Origin: Streptomyces glaucescens
GTDB taxonomy: Bacteria > Actinomycetota > Actinomycetes > Streptomycetales > Streptomycetaceae
Assembly: GCF_000761215.1 (NCBI RefSeq)
Contig: NZ_CP009438.1
Span: 2,995,501 to 3,059,500 of the forward strand
DNA length: 64,000 bases
Direction of reading: 5' to 3'
This document shows, in pieces, positions 27,620 through 36,299 of the stretch. The position numbers and the translations under genes are program-made. Within the stretch, counting starts at the first letter, position 1. Every line of letters begins with the position of its first letter. The notes under the pieces are model-generated. The model worked only from the letters and a program-made list of their open reading frames with translations, had not been told where the DNA came from and made no database searches.

Positions 27620-28216
27620 ATGCGCCGCGCCTTGATCGTCGTAGACGTGCAGAACGACTTCTGCGAGGGGGGCAGCCTCCCGGTGGCCGGAGGCGCCGAT
27701 GTGGCCGCCGCGATCACCGAGCTGATCGGGCAGGCCCCCGCCGGATACCGGCACGTGGTGGCCACCCGCGACCACCACATCGCACCCGGCGGCCACTTCG
27801 CGGACGAACCGGACTACGTCGACTCCTGGCCCGCGCACTGCGTGGCGGGCACGGAGGGCGTCGGCTTCCACCCGAACTTCGCGCCCGCCGTCGCCTCCGG
27901 GGCGATCGACGCCGTGTTCGACAAGGGGGCGTACTCGGCGGCGTACAGCGGCTTCGAGGGAACCGACGAGAACGGGGTGACGCTCGCCGAGTGGCTGCGG
28001 ACCCGCAAGATCGACGAGGTCGACGTGGTCGGCATCGCCACCGACCACTGTGTGCGGGCCACCGCCCTGGACGCGGCGCGCGAGGGCTTCCGCACGCAGG
28101 TCCTGCTCGACCTCACCGCCGGGGTGAACCAGGAGAGCGTCGAGCGGGCGCTGGAGGAGATGCGCGAGGCGGGCGTGGAGCTGACCGGCAAGCCGGTCGT
28201 CTCCGGCGCCGCCTGA
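27620..28216 (+). CDS. pncA: Nicotinamidase (pyrazinamidase)
   Basis: 198 residues. It deamidates nicotinamide to nicotinate, the substrate of the pncB product just upstream. The catalytic triad is D9 (VVDVQNDF), K102 (FDKGAYSAAYSGF) and C144 (GIATDHCVRAT). Metal-binding residues D51, H53 and H59 lie in RDHHIAPGGHF. The enzyme would also activate pyrazinamide. GAAGGAC precedes the ATG. Together with pncB this is a complete salvage step from nicotinamide to NaMN. Confidence 0.95.
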   Translation: MRRALIVVDVQNDFCEGGSLPVAGGADVAAAITELIGQAPAGYRHVVATRDHHIAPGGHFADEPDYVDSWPAHCVAGTEGVGFHPNFAPAVASGAIDAVFDKGAYSAAYSGFEGTDENGVTLAEWLRTRKIDEVDVVGIATDHCVRATALDAAREGFRTQVLLDLTAGVNQESVERALEEMREAGVELTGKPVVSGAA

Positions 28217-28243
28217 CCCGGGCCCGGCCCGCCGCGGCCGGGA

Positions 28244-28292
28244 CCCCGTCAGGCCGGGGCCCCGTCAGGCCCGGGGCCCGGTCAGGCCGGGG
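28244..28292. repeat. Three tandem 16-17 base repeats at a gene end
   Basis: Units of the form ccccgtcaggccgggg start at 28244, 28260 and 28277. The third overlaps the stop codon (tca) of the small minus-strand gene ending at 28282. Each unit carries a tca at the same place, offering alternative stops if the array shrinks or grows. Confidence 0.75.
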
Positions 28293-28611
28293 CCGTCGAC
28301 GGGCGCAGCAGGGACCGGATCGGGCGCCACAGCTCCGTGACCGCGGCACCGCTGCCGGGGGCGGTGCGCCATATCAGGCCGTCGGGGTGGTGCAGGACGG
28401 CGGTGACCTCGTCCGGGGTCGGCGGGGCCGCGTTGCCCCGCAGGTAGACGGCGCGCAGCCCCAGGTTGCGCAGCCTGGTCAGGGCGCGCGCCCGGTTGCG
28501 GGCGTGGACGAGCACCCGGACGCTGCCGGGGCCGCGGTCGGCGGGGCTGGGCAGGTTCAGTGCCACCACCACCGTGCCGTTCGGCAGCTTGCAGAAACCT
28601 CCTGCGGCCAT
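28282..28611 (-). CDS. Conserved-looking hypothetical protein, 109 aa
   Basis: I do not recognise a family. The protein is soluble, basic in the middle (VRVLVHARNRARALTRLRNL) and has an alternation of strands and helices (GTVVVALNLPSP; LRAVYLRGNAAPPTPDEVTA; DGLIWRTAPG). The presence of a recalled equivalent at the same place in S. coelicolor (SCO2919) supports its being real. The ATG at 28611 lies in good codon-use context. It is convergent with pncA. There is no signal peptide or membrane helix. Confidence 0.6.
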   Translation of the reverse strand: MAAGGFCKLPNGTVVVALNLPSPADRGPGSVRVLVHARNRARALTRLRNLGLRAVYLRGNAAPPTPDEVTAVLHHPDGLIWRTAPGSGAAVTELWRPIRSLLRPSTAPA

Positions 28612-28672
28612 GCGGTCACATCCCCGTGTCAGCCGGTGTCAATAAGAGAACCACAGGACGCATCTGAACACG

Positions 28673-28706
28673 ATCGGCGGCAACCCGCCAAGGGGTTGCC
28701 GCCGAT
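28673..28706 (-). terminator. Terminator of the M6 protease gene
   Basis: atcggcggcaaccc and gggttgccgccgat form a perfect 14-base stem with a 6-base loop, 27 bases past the protease stop codon. Confidence 0.85.
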
Positions 28707-28732
28707 ACGCGTCTGACCTGCGCAGATGCCGA

Positions 28733-31072
28733 CTACTTCACCGCAGGGCCGACCTCGACGGAGATCGTGGAGCCGTTCCAGGCCTCCTTGACGATCCTGA
28801 TCTTGGTGTTGGTGTCAGTGATCTTCACGCCCGCGGTCGGGTTGGACGGGTCGTAGTAGGTGTTCGTGCGGTCGTTGAAGACCGGCACGCCCTTCGACGA
28901 CGGGATCCGGGTCGCGACGTCCGCCTTGTGCAGCGTGATGCCGTCCGTGCGGTACAGGCTGAACGGCGAGTCGTAGGCCTGGACGCGGTTGCGCATCAGC
29001 GTGCCGTCGGCGTACTTCAGCTGCGCCGGGTGCGAGTCCACCGGGAGCAGCAGGCCGGCACCCGGGTGGACGCTGGTGTTGTTGTCCTTCTGCGAGGTGT
29101 CCCACTTCCAGATCAGCAGGCCGTTCTGGTACGGGTAGTGCTCCACCCAGTCCGGACGGCTCGCGAACCCGAAGTTGTACGGGCCGACCTTGAGCGTCTT
29201 GTCGTAGGACACGTACTGCCGGTTCTCGGCGATGTAGAACTGGTCGTACTCCTCGGTGAAGGTCGCCCCGATGCGGGAGAAGCCCTTCTTCGTCCAGCCG
29301 GCGTCGTCGCCCTCGGCGTTGTCCGTGAACAGCGCGGTGCCGTCGGCGGTGACCGTGATGGCGTCGGCCGCGAAGCCCTTCAGCGCCACGCCGCCGTCGC
29401 TCTGGTAGCGGAAGCGCAGGTCGAACTTCTTGCCCGCGTAGGCGTCCAGGGAGTACGCCAGCTTCTGGTAGCCGTCGGTCGTACCGGTCAGGGCGGGCTT
29501 GCCGCTGCCGTCCCGCGGGATCGGCTGGCCGCCCACCGTGCCGTCCAGGGCGGTCCAGGTGGCGCCGCCGTCGGTGGACACCTCGGTGTAGAGGTAGTCG
29601 TAGTCCTTCTCGATCTCGTACCAGCCGTCGAGGGTCAGCGCCGCCGACTTCTTGCCGGTCAGGTCGACCGGGCGGGTCAGGGTGTTGCGCAGGTCGTCAC
29701 CGCTGCCGCTCCACCACTGCTTGCTGCCCTCCGCCGGGGCGACGATCTCGGTGGTGACCTGCTTCCTCGGCAGGGTGACCACGAGCGCCTGGGCGTTCTT
29801 GGTGTTGTACTCGGCGACGCCGAGCTTGTGCTTCGACTTCGTGGCGGCCTTGGCCGTGTCGTAGTCGAGCCAGCCGAGCTGGAGCTTGTCCCAGGCGGTC
29901 ATGTCGCCGGGCAGGTCACCGATGGCGCCCTGGCCGCGGCCCAGCCAGGAGCCGGAGGACATCAGGGTCCAGAACCCGGTGGAGTTCTCGCCGCCCTGCG
30001 TGTCGTAGTGGTCCGGCAGGCCGAGGTCGTGGCCGTACTCGTGGGCGAAGACGCCGAGTCCGCCGTTCTCCGGCTGGATGGTGTAGTCGCCGACCCAGAT
30101 GCCGGTGGAACCGATCTGGGTGCCGCCGAGCTTGTTGAAGTCGGGGCCGGTGGCGCCCTGGTCGGTGCCGAACGCGTACCAGCGGTGGGCCCAGATCGCG
30201 TCCTCGCCCTGGGCGCCGCCGCCCGCGGACTCGTCCTCGCCGGCGTGCACGATCTGGAAGTGGTCGATGTAGCCGTCGCGCTCGTTGAAGTCGCCGTCGG
30301 CGTCGAAGTCGTAGCGGTCCCACTGGTCGTACTCGGCCAGCTTCGCCTTGATCTCGGCGTCCGACTTGCCTGCGGCCTTCTGCGCCTGGACCCAGGCGGT
30401 GACGCCGTCCTGCACCGCGTACCAGGCGCAGTTGTCCGGGTCGCACTTGTTGGAGCCGTAACGGGCCTCGTTGTAGGGGACCTTGACCCAGTCGGAGACC
30501 TCGCCCTCGATGGAGTAGCGGCCCGAGGACTGCTTCTCGTAGTAGGTCTTCATCGAGTCGGCGCCTTCGCCGAAGTAGAGGTTCTGGTAGTGCTCGCGGT
30601 CGTAGTCCGCCTGCCAGGCCGTGCTGTTGTCCTTGGTGCGGTCCGGCGCGGCGATCTGGTTGTGCAGCGGGCCGGGGGTGCCGCCGTAGCGCGGGTCGGT
30701 CTTGTCGCCGAACTCGACCAGGATGGTGAAGATCTTGTCGGTCTTCTCCCGGCCCAGCTCGACGTACTTGCTCTGGCCCTTGCGGCCGGGCAGCTCGACG
30801 ACCTGGGAGCCGTCGCGCTTCTGTATCTCGGCCTCGCCCGATATGACCTGCTTCAGGGCCTCTTCGCGCTGGGCTTCCTGCGTCTTGGTGAACGGGCCCT
30901 CGAGGTCGTGTTCCCCTTGGGCCTTGGCGGATGCCGGGTCCTGCCGGTCGATGGTGGCGGGCTTCCCGGGGCCGGCCGGGTCGGCCTGCGCCACGGTCGT
31001 CAGGCCGGCGGTGGCCGCCGCGAGCGCGACCGCGGTCGCGGCCGCTCTGAACGTCCAGGGTCTGCTGGTCAC
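28733..31072 (-). CDS. Secreted M6 metalloprotease (immune inhibitor A family)
   Basis: 779 residues from GTG at 31072, preceded by GGGAGGATCT. A signal peptide (TFRAAATAVALAAATAGL, then TTVAQA) is followed by a propeptide-like charged region to about residue 110. The zinc site is HEYGHDLGLPDHYD near residue 342, the extended HExxHxxGxxH form of M6 peptidases. Two jelly-roll or MAM-like beta domains follow (one includes LTLDGWYEIEKDYDYLYTEV, the other ALFTDNAEGDDAGW). It is predicted to degrade extracellular protein. Monocistronic, with a 170-base upstream region holding inverted repeats. Confidence 0.92.
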   Translation of the reverse strand: MTSRPWTFRAAATAVALAAATAGLTTVAQADPAGPGKPATIDRQDPASAKAQGEHDLEGPFTKTQEAQREEALKQVISGEAEIQKRDGSQVVELPGRKGQSKYVELGREKTDKIFTILVEFGDKTDPRYGGTPGPLHNQIAAPDRTKDNSTAWQADYDREHYQNLYFGEGADSMKTYYEKQSSGRYSIEGEVSDWVKVPYNEARYGSNKCDPDNCAWYAVQDGVTAWVQAQKAAGKSDAEIKAKLAEYDQWDRYDFDADGDFNERDGYIDHFQIVHAGEDESAGGGAQGEDAIWAHRWYAFGTDQGATGPDFNKLGGTQIGSTGIWVGDYTIQPENGGLGVFAHEYGHDLGLPDHYDTQGGENSTGFWTLMSSGSWLGRGQGAIGDLPGDMTAWDKLQLGWLDYDTAKAATKSKHKLGVAEYNTKNAQALVVTLPRKQVTTEIVAPAEGSKQWWSGSGDDLRNTLTRPVDLTGKKSAALTLDGWYEIEKDYDYLYTEVSTDGGATWTALDGTVGGQPIPRDGSGKPALTGTTDGYQKLAYSLDAYAGKKFDLRFRYQSDGGVALKGFAADAITVTADGTALFTDNAEGDDAGWTKKGFSRIGATFTEEYDQFYIAENRQYVSYDKTLKVGPYNFGFASRPDWVEHYPYQNGLLIWKWDTSQKDNNTSVHPGAGLLLPVDSHPAQLKYADGTLMRNRVQAYDSPFSLYRTDGITLHKADVATRIPSSKGVPVFNDRTNTYYDPSNPTAGVKITDTNTKIRIVKEAWNGSTISVEVGPAVK

Positions 31073-31155
31073 TTGAGATCCTCCCCCGCGTCCGGGCGCG
31101 CGGAAGGAGGAGCCCTGATGACGGGGTGCCCGCGCGCACGCGATCAACGCGTGTA

Positions 31156-31222
31156 GTCAAGTGACGACATTGGACTGCACGTTGCGCCGAAAAGACAGGT
31201 CTTGACTTGAGCAGGTCAAGTG
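31156..31222. promoter_or_regulatory. Repeated gtcaagtg motif upstream of the M6 protease
   Basis: gtcaagtg occurs at 31156-31163 and 31215-31222, and cttgac/gtcaag flank an 8-base spacer at 31201-31220. On the minus strand TTGACC is a possible -35. The arrangement suggests an operator and promoter for the protease gene. Confidence 0.45.
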
Positions 31223-31483
31223 CACTATGCGGTGTTCCGCTTCCGCTCAGCGGACGTTCGCCGGCCGTTCCACGGGCGCGCCGATCCGCCGCTCCCCGTA
31301 CGGCATGACTCGATGCGCCCCCCGTGCTCCGGCACTGTTGGTCATCTCACGCTTACTCTTGGCTCCACTCGGGCATGCAGCCGAATAGATTGACGAACAC
31401 TGCCGCACACATATGCCTGTCCGCACCTCCCCCGCGGCGAGAGGCACGGGGGAGATTCCACTCCTCCCGAGGACACGATTGCC

Positions 31484-31738
31484 ATGCCTCGTCCGACCGC
31501 CGCACAGCTCGCCTACGGTTCCTGCACCGTGATCCTCACGACGCTCGCCATGCTGCTGCTGTCGCAGACGAGTTCGCCCGCCGGGATCGTCCTCGTCGCC
31601 GTCGCCGCGCTGGCCCTCGGGCTGCTGGTCGCCCTGACGGTGCCCGTGCGCAGGGCCCCGCGGGCCGCGGGGGCCTCCCCCGGTGCGCGGCCCGCCGCAC
31701 AGGAACGGGTGACGGCGGGCTCGGTCACCGACAACTGA
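31484..31738 (+). CDS. Small membrane protein, 84 aa
   Basis: Two hydrophobic helices are clear: SCTVILTTLAMLLLS and AGIVLVAVAALALGLLVALTV, with a short loop between. A basic, Pro/Ala-rich tail (VRRAPRAAGASPGARPAAQE) follows. No family is recognised. The ATG at 31484 has AGGAC about 14 bases upstream. It is convergent with the RDD gene, with only 15 bases between stops. Codon bias is typical of real genes here. It is probably a cytoplasmic-membrane protein of unknown role. Confidence 0.6.
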   Translation: MPRPTAAQLAYGSCTVILTTLAMLLLSQTSSPAGIVLVAVAALALGLLVALTVPVRRAPRAAGASPGARPAAQERVTAGSVTDN

Positions 31739-31753
31739 CGGCGCCTTTCCCGG

Positions 31754-32467
31754 TCAGCCGGTGGCGACCACCACCGTCTTGGCCGCCTTGTCGTGCAGCC
31801 CCTGCTTGTAGGGCTTGTCGAAGAAGCTCCAGCCGCCCGAGATCGCCGTCCACACACAGGCGCAGCAGAAGGCGAACGGGAGCCAGAGGACGGCGGCGCG
31901 CATCAGGGCGGTCTGCACGGAGGGCGTGGCGCCGTTGTCCAGATTGGCCACGCGCAGATTGAGCCATTTCTTGCCGAGCGTCTGTCCCGTCCTGGCCGTC
32001 AGGACGGTGTCGTACGCGATGTAGAGCACGGCGGCGATCGCGGCCTGCCCGAAGGACTTTCCCGTGTCGATGTTTTCGCCGGTCACCCGGTACTCGCCCA
32101 CCCGGAACACCCAGCTCAGCAGGACGACGACCGCTCCGACCATGATCATGTCGATGATCCGGGCGAGGGTGCGCTTGCCGCTGTCGGCGAGCGGGGGCAT
32201 CCCGGCGAGCGGATCCTCCGGGTAACCGCCGCCGTAGCCGCCCCCGTAGGGGCCGCCGCCGCCCTCGTGGGGCCCGCCCCCGTAGGGGCCGCCGCCCTCG
32301 TGGGGCCCGCCGCCGTACGGCGGTGGCGGCTGGCCGCCGTACGGGGTGCCGGCCCCTGGCGGGGTGTCGTACGGCGAGCCCGAGCCCGCGCCGGGCGGGG
32401 GCTGCTTCCTGAAACGGTCGTCTTCCGGAGGCTCTCCGCCGGAGCCGGGGGGCGGTTCGGTGCTCAT
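31754..32467 (-). CDS. RDD family membrane protein with Pro/Gly-rich N-terminus
   Basis: 237 residues. The first ~90 are disordered and Pro/Gly/His-rich (repeats such as YGGGPHEGGG). The RDD domain follows: KRTLARIIDMIMVGAVVVLL with the Arg-Asp pair in helix 1, YDTVLTARTGQTLGKKWLNL and a last helix in LWLPFAFCCACVWTAISG. It ends in HDKAAKTVVVATG. RDD proteins are membrane proteins, some linked to ion transport and osmotic tolerance. A second RDD gene lies upstream on the same strand. Confidence 0.88.
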   Translation of the reverse strand: MSTEPPPGSGGEPPEDDRFRKQPPPGAGSGSPYDTPPGAGTPYGGQPPPPYGGGPHEGGGPYGGGPHEGGGGPYGGGYGGGYPEDPLAGMPPLADSGKRTLARIIDMIMVGAVVVLLSWVFRVGEYRVTGENIDTGKSFGQAAIAAVLYIAYDTVLTARTGQTLGKKWLNLRVANLDNGATPSVQTALMRAAVLWLPFAFCCACVWTAISGGWSFFDKPYKQGLHDKAAKTVVVATG

Positions 32468-32643
32468 GGCCCGAGTGGACCGCGAAGCCTCCGGCGGCGC
32501 ACCCGGCGGGAGGCTGTCCGGGGGACGGGCGGGTGCGCCGGGCGGCGGCAGGCCGGTCGGTCCCGGGGCGGCCGGGCCGGCGGACAGACGCTCGGGCCGG
32601 GGCTGCCGGGTCGGCCGGGACGGTGGGTCAGGCGGTCAGACGC

Positions 32644-34158
32644 TCAGGCCGCCGCCACGAACGTCCGCGCGGCCTTGTCGTGCCAGCACTGCCGCCACGG
32701 CTTGTCCCACAGGCACCACAGCACGCCGACGACACCCACGAACAGCAGCCCGGACACGCTGTACACCAGCCAGCGGCGCAGCGCGGCGCCGAACGACGGG
32801 GGCTCGTGGGCCTCGATGTCCCGCACCTCCAGGCCGAGCAGTCTCTTGCCCGGCGTGCGGCCCCACTTGGCGGTCGGCAGGGCCTCGTAGAGCGCGCCGA
32901 AGACCAGCAGGACGGCCAGGACGATGCCGAGATACGTGGACGTCGTACCGTCCAGCAGCCACACGGTGACCGTCTGGCCGGAGAGCCTGGCCTGGTCGAT
33001 CTTGTCCTGGACGTGGTCCAGCGCCTTGCCGCCGAGGGGCACGGCGGCGACCGAGGTGACGGCCGCGACGACCACCGTGTCGATCAGCCGCGCCGCGAGC
33101 CGCTTGCCGAGCCCCGCGGGCCGGGCCGACGCCTGCCGCCGGGCCGCCGCCTGGAACACGTCCTCCACCGGCGGCTTCCACGGGGCGGCCGGCTGCTCGC
33201 CGGCGGCGGTCGAGGAGGCCCCGGCGAGCTGGTGCACCTGCTGGGCCCAGGACGACTGCCCGCCCCCGGGTCCGGTCGTCACCGGCGTGGCGGCGGCGGC
33301 CTGCTGGGGCACCTGGGGGGCGGGGTGGGGGAATGCCGCGGCGGGCTGCTGCTGCGGGCCCGCGGGGGCCGAGGGGGTCCGGGCCGCCGGTGCCGCGGGG
33401 GTGGACGCCGCCGGGGCCGCCGGCGCGCCGTGGGCGGCGCTCGCCGGGGCCGGCGCACCGGATGAGGCCGGGCCGGAGGCCGCCCCGCGCGGGCCGATCG
33501 AGCGGAAGGTCATGGTGCCCTCGTCCCGGCCGGTGTCCGCACGGGCGGCGGGCCCGAAGGCCGGGCCGAAGCCCGCCCCGGCCGGCCCCGCGGCCGGTGC
33601 GTTCCCGCCCGCGCCGCCCGCGGACGGGCCGCCCTCCGCTTCCCGGGCGTCGGGCACCGGGCGGCGGAAGACGAACGTGCTGCCGGAGGCGGCCGCGGCC
33701 TGCTCCGCGTCGGCGTCGGACGCGGCCGGCGGGGCGGCCGCTGCGCCGTCTCCGCGGGCGGCCCGGGGGTCCGGGGAGCCGTCGGCCGCGGTGCGCGGGT
33801 CGGCGCCCTGCGCGGCGCCCCAGGAGACCCGGCGGTCCTGGCCGCCGCCGAAGCCGGACTGGTGGGATCGGTCGGCGCCCCACGCGGGCGGAGGTTCTGG
33901 CGCGGCGGGTTCCGGCTCGTCGACCGGGTCCTCGTCGAAGAAGTGCGGGCCGGTCTCCTCCACGGGCGCGGTCGCGGGCCGGGCCGGACGCACCCCGGGC
34001 GGCGCGGCGAGCGGTTCGCCGTCGGCCGGGGCCGGACGGCTGGTGCCCGGTACCCAGGCGGCACCGTTCCAGTACCGGACGTATCCGGGGATGGAAGGGT
34101 CCGGGTAATACCCTTCGCGGGGCCTGTCGTCACCGGGGGCCGGGGTTGGGGCGCTCAT
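32644..34158 (-). CDS. DUF2510-RDD membrane protein with long disordered linker
   Basis: 504 residues from ATG at 34158. The N-terminus is a DUF2510 motif (REGYYPDPSIPGYVRYWNGA, with AW after it), found in actinobacterial membrane proteins. About 270 residues of Ala/Pro/Gly-rich linker follow. The C-terminal RDD domain has GLGKRLAARLIDTVVVAAVT, GRTPGKRLLGLEVRD and three to four membrane helices, ending HDKAARTFVAAA. A GTG 45 bases upstream (34203) could extend it. It probably shares an ancestor with the downstream RDD gene. Function is unknown. Confidence 0.87.
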   Translation of the reverse strand: MSAPTPAPGDDRPREGYYPDPSIPGYVRYWNGAAWVPGTSRPAPADGEPLAAPPGVRPARPATAPVEETGPHFFDEDPVDEPEPAAPEPPPAWGADRSHQSGFGGGQDRRVSWGAAQGADPRTAADGSPDPRAARGDGAAAAPPAASDADAEQAAAASGSTFVFRRPVPDAREAEGGPSAGGAGGNAPAAGPAGAGFGPAFGPAARADTGRDEGTMTFRSIGPRGAASGPASSGAPAPASAAHGAPAAPAASTPAAPAARTPSAPAGPQQQPAAAFPHPAPQVPQQAAAATPVTTGPGGGQSSWAQQVHQLAGASSTAAGEQPAAPWKPPVEDVFQAAARRQASARPAGLGKRLAARLIDTVVVAAVTSVAAVPLGGKALDHVQDKIDQARLSGQTVTVWLLDGTTSTYLGIVLAVLLVFGALYEALPTAKWGRTPGKRLLGLEVRDIEAHEPPSFGAALRRWLVYSVSGLLFVGVVGVLWCLWDKPWRQCWHDKAARTFVAAA

Positions 34159-34397
34159 GTCCGTCGTCCCGTATCTGCTCGGGGGTGTGATGGGGGCCTC
34201 CACATCTATCAGACGGGCGCAACCCGCACGGCCCGTCCCGCCGTACCCACCCCTTTCGAGCGCGTTGTGCCACCCTCGCGCCGCAGTCGTGGGGGAAAAC
34301 CTCCGGGAACCCGCGTAATGCCGGCCGTCCCGCCCGCTCCCTCCCCGTACGGACCCGCCGCGGGCCCGTCACGAAGACCGAGCGAGAGGAAACCGCC

Positions 34398-34808
34398 ATG
34401 GGCACCGTCGTGGAGCGCGAACTGGAGCTGCGGCTCGTCCTGTCCGCCGGGCGCAGTGTCGCCGTCCCGGCCCGGCTGGGCTACCGCACCGACGACCCGT
34501 ACGCCGTCCACCTCGCCTTCCACGTCGACTCCGAGTCCCCGGTGCACTGGACGTTCGCCCGGGAGCTGCTGGTGGAGGGGGTGTTCCGGCCGTGCGGGCA
34601 GGGTGACGTACGGGTGTGGCCGTCGCGGTCGCGGGGGCGCGGCGTGGTGCTGCTGGGGCTGAGCTCACCGGACGGGGACGCGCTGCTGGAGGCCCCGGCG
34701 GCACAGGTGTCGGCGTGGCTGGAGCGGACGTTGCGGGTGGTGCCGCCGGGCACGGAGGGCGGGCAGCCCGGCCTCGACGACGCTCTCGCCCGGCTCCTCG
34801 CCCGGTGA
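34398..34808 (+). CDS. ssgG: SsgA-like protein SsgG
   Basis: 136 residues. SsgA-like proteins exist in morphologically complex actinomycetes and guide septum placement and wall remodelling during sporulation. The signature is visible in RLGYRTDDPYAVHLAFHVDS, VHWTFARELLVEGVFRPCGQ, GDVRVWPSRS and LSSPDGDALLEAPAAQVSAW. The neighbourhood matches that recalled for SCO2924 (ssgG), which affects septum spacing. The symbol therefore rests on synteny plus family. ATG at 34398 follows GAGAGGAAA. Confidence 0.85.
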   Translation: MGTVVERELELRLVLSAGRSVAVPARLGYRTDDPYAVHLAFHVDSESPVHWTFARELLVEGVFRPCGQGDVRVWPSRSRGRGVVLLGLSSPDGDALLEAPAAQVSAWLERTLRVVPPGTEGGQPGLDDALARLLAR

Positions 34809-34836
34809 ACCGGCACCGGCCGGAGCCGGCCCGGGG

Positions 34837-36210
34837 TCAGAACAGCTTGCCCGGGTTGAGGATGCCCAGCGGGTCGAAGAGCTGTTTGACGGCCCGCTGC
34901 ATCTCCAGGCCGACCGGGCCGAGTTCCCGGGCCAGCCACTCCTTCTTCAGCACGCCGACGCCGTGTTCGCCGGTGATGGTGCCGCCGAGTTCCAGGCCGA
35001 GGGCCATGATCTCGTCGAACGACTCGCGGGCGCGCCGGGCCTCGTCGGGGTCGGCCGCGTCGAAGCACACGGTGGGGTGGGTGTTGCCGTCGCCCGCGTG
35101 CGCGCAGACCCCGATGGTCAGCCCGTACTTCCCGGCGATGCGCTCGACGCCGTCGAGCAGGTCCCCGAGCCGGGTGCGGGGCACGCAGACGTCGTCGATC
35201 ATCGTGGTGCCCTTGACGGCCTCCAGCGCGTTGAGCGACAGCCGGCGCGCCTGGAGCAGCAGTTCGGACTCGGCGGTGTCGTCGGCGGGCACCACCTGGG
35301 TGGCGCCGGCGGCCTCGCACAGCGCGCCGACGGCGGCGAGGTCGGCGGCCGGGTCCGGGGTGTCGAACGCGGCGAGCAGCAGTGCCTCGGTGCTCTCGGG
35401 GAGTCCCATGTGGGCGAGGTCGTTGACGGCCCGGACCGTGGTGCGGTCCATGAGTTCGAGGAGTGACGGGGCGTGCCCGCCCGCCATGATCCGGCAGACC
35501 GCGTCGCAGGCGGCGCCGGCGGACGCGAACTCGGCGGCCAGCACGAGTTGCCGGGGCGGCCGCGGCTTGAGGGCGAGGACGGCCCGTACGACGATGCCGA
35601 GCGAGCCCTCGGAGCCGACGAACAGCCGGGTCAGGTCGTATCCGGCGACGCCCTTGGCGGTGCGGCGGCCGGTGGACAGCAGGCGTCCGTCGGCGAGCAC
35701 GACGTCGAGGCCGAGCACGTACTCGGCCGTCACCCCGTACTTCACGCAGCACAGCCCGCCGGCGGCGGTGCCGATGTTGCCGCCGATGGTGCACATCTCC
35801 CAGCTCGACGGGTCGGGGGGGTAGTGCAGGCCGTGTTCGTTGACGGCGCGGGTGAGGGCGGCGTTGACGACGCCGGGTTCGACGACGGCGATCCGGTCGA
35901 CCGGGTCGATCTCGATGATCCGGTCCATCTTGGTCAGGGACAGCACCACGCAGTCGTCGGCGGCGTTCGCCCCGCCCGACAGTCCGGTGCGGGCACCCTG
36001 CGGGACGACCGGGACGCGCAGCTCGGTCGCGGTGCGCATGACGTGCTGGACCTGTTCGACGGTGCGCGGGAGCACCACCACGGCCGGGGTGCCGGCCGGG
36101 CAGAAGCTCGCCATGTCGTGGGCGTAGGAGACGGTGACGTCGGGGTCGGTCAGGACGGCCTCGGCCGGCAGTCCCGCGAGCAGCCTGTCGATGAGGTGGC
36201 TACGGCTCAT
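34837..36210 (-). CDS. FAD-linked oxidase (glycolate oxidase GlcD / D-lactate dehydrogenase type)
   Basis: 457 residues from ATG at 36210 (a GTG two codons upstream is possible). The PCMH FAD-binding domain contains VPQGARTGLSGGAN (pyrophosphate loop), TIGGNIGTAAGGLCCVKYG and FVGSEGSLGIV. The C-terminal FAD-oxidase_C domain has CAHAGDGNTHP with metal or substrate histidine, and GTITGEHGVGVLKKEWL. It oxidises a 2-hydroxy acid, with glycolate and D-lactate as the usual candidates. No glcE/glcF partners are adjacent, so it may act alone. Convergent with ssgG. Confidence 0.9.
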   Translation of the reverse strand: MSRSHLIDRLLAGLPAEAVLTDPDVTVSYAHDMASFCPAGTPAVVVLPRTVEQVQHVMRTATELRVPVVPQGARTGLSGGANAADDCVVLSLTKMDRIIEIDPVDRIAVVEPGVVNAALTRAVNEHGLHYPPDPSSWEMCTIGGNIGTAAGGLCCVKYGVTAEYVLGLDVVLADGRLLSTGRRTAKGVAGYDLTRLFVGSEGSLGIVVRAVLALKPRPPRQLVLAAEFASAGAACDAVCRIMAGGHAPSLLELMDRTTVRAVNDLAHMGLPESTEALLLAAFDTPDPAADLAAVGALCEAAGATQVVPADDTAESELLLQARRLSLNALEAVKGTTMIDDVCVPRTRLGDLLDGVERIAGKYGLTIGVCAHAGDGNTHPTVCFDAADPDEARRARESFDEIMALGLELGGTITGEHGVGVLKKEWLARELGPVGLEMQRAVKQLFDPLGILNPGKLF

Positions 36211-36299
36211 GATCACAGCGTCGCACCGGCGGCCATCGGTGTGAACCCCGTGGGCGGCACCCTTGGGCCGGCCGGATGTGCTCGTCGTATTGACGCACA

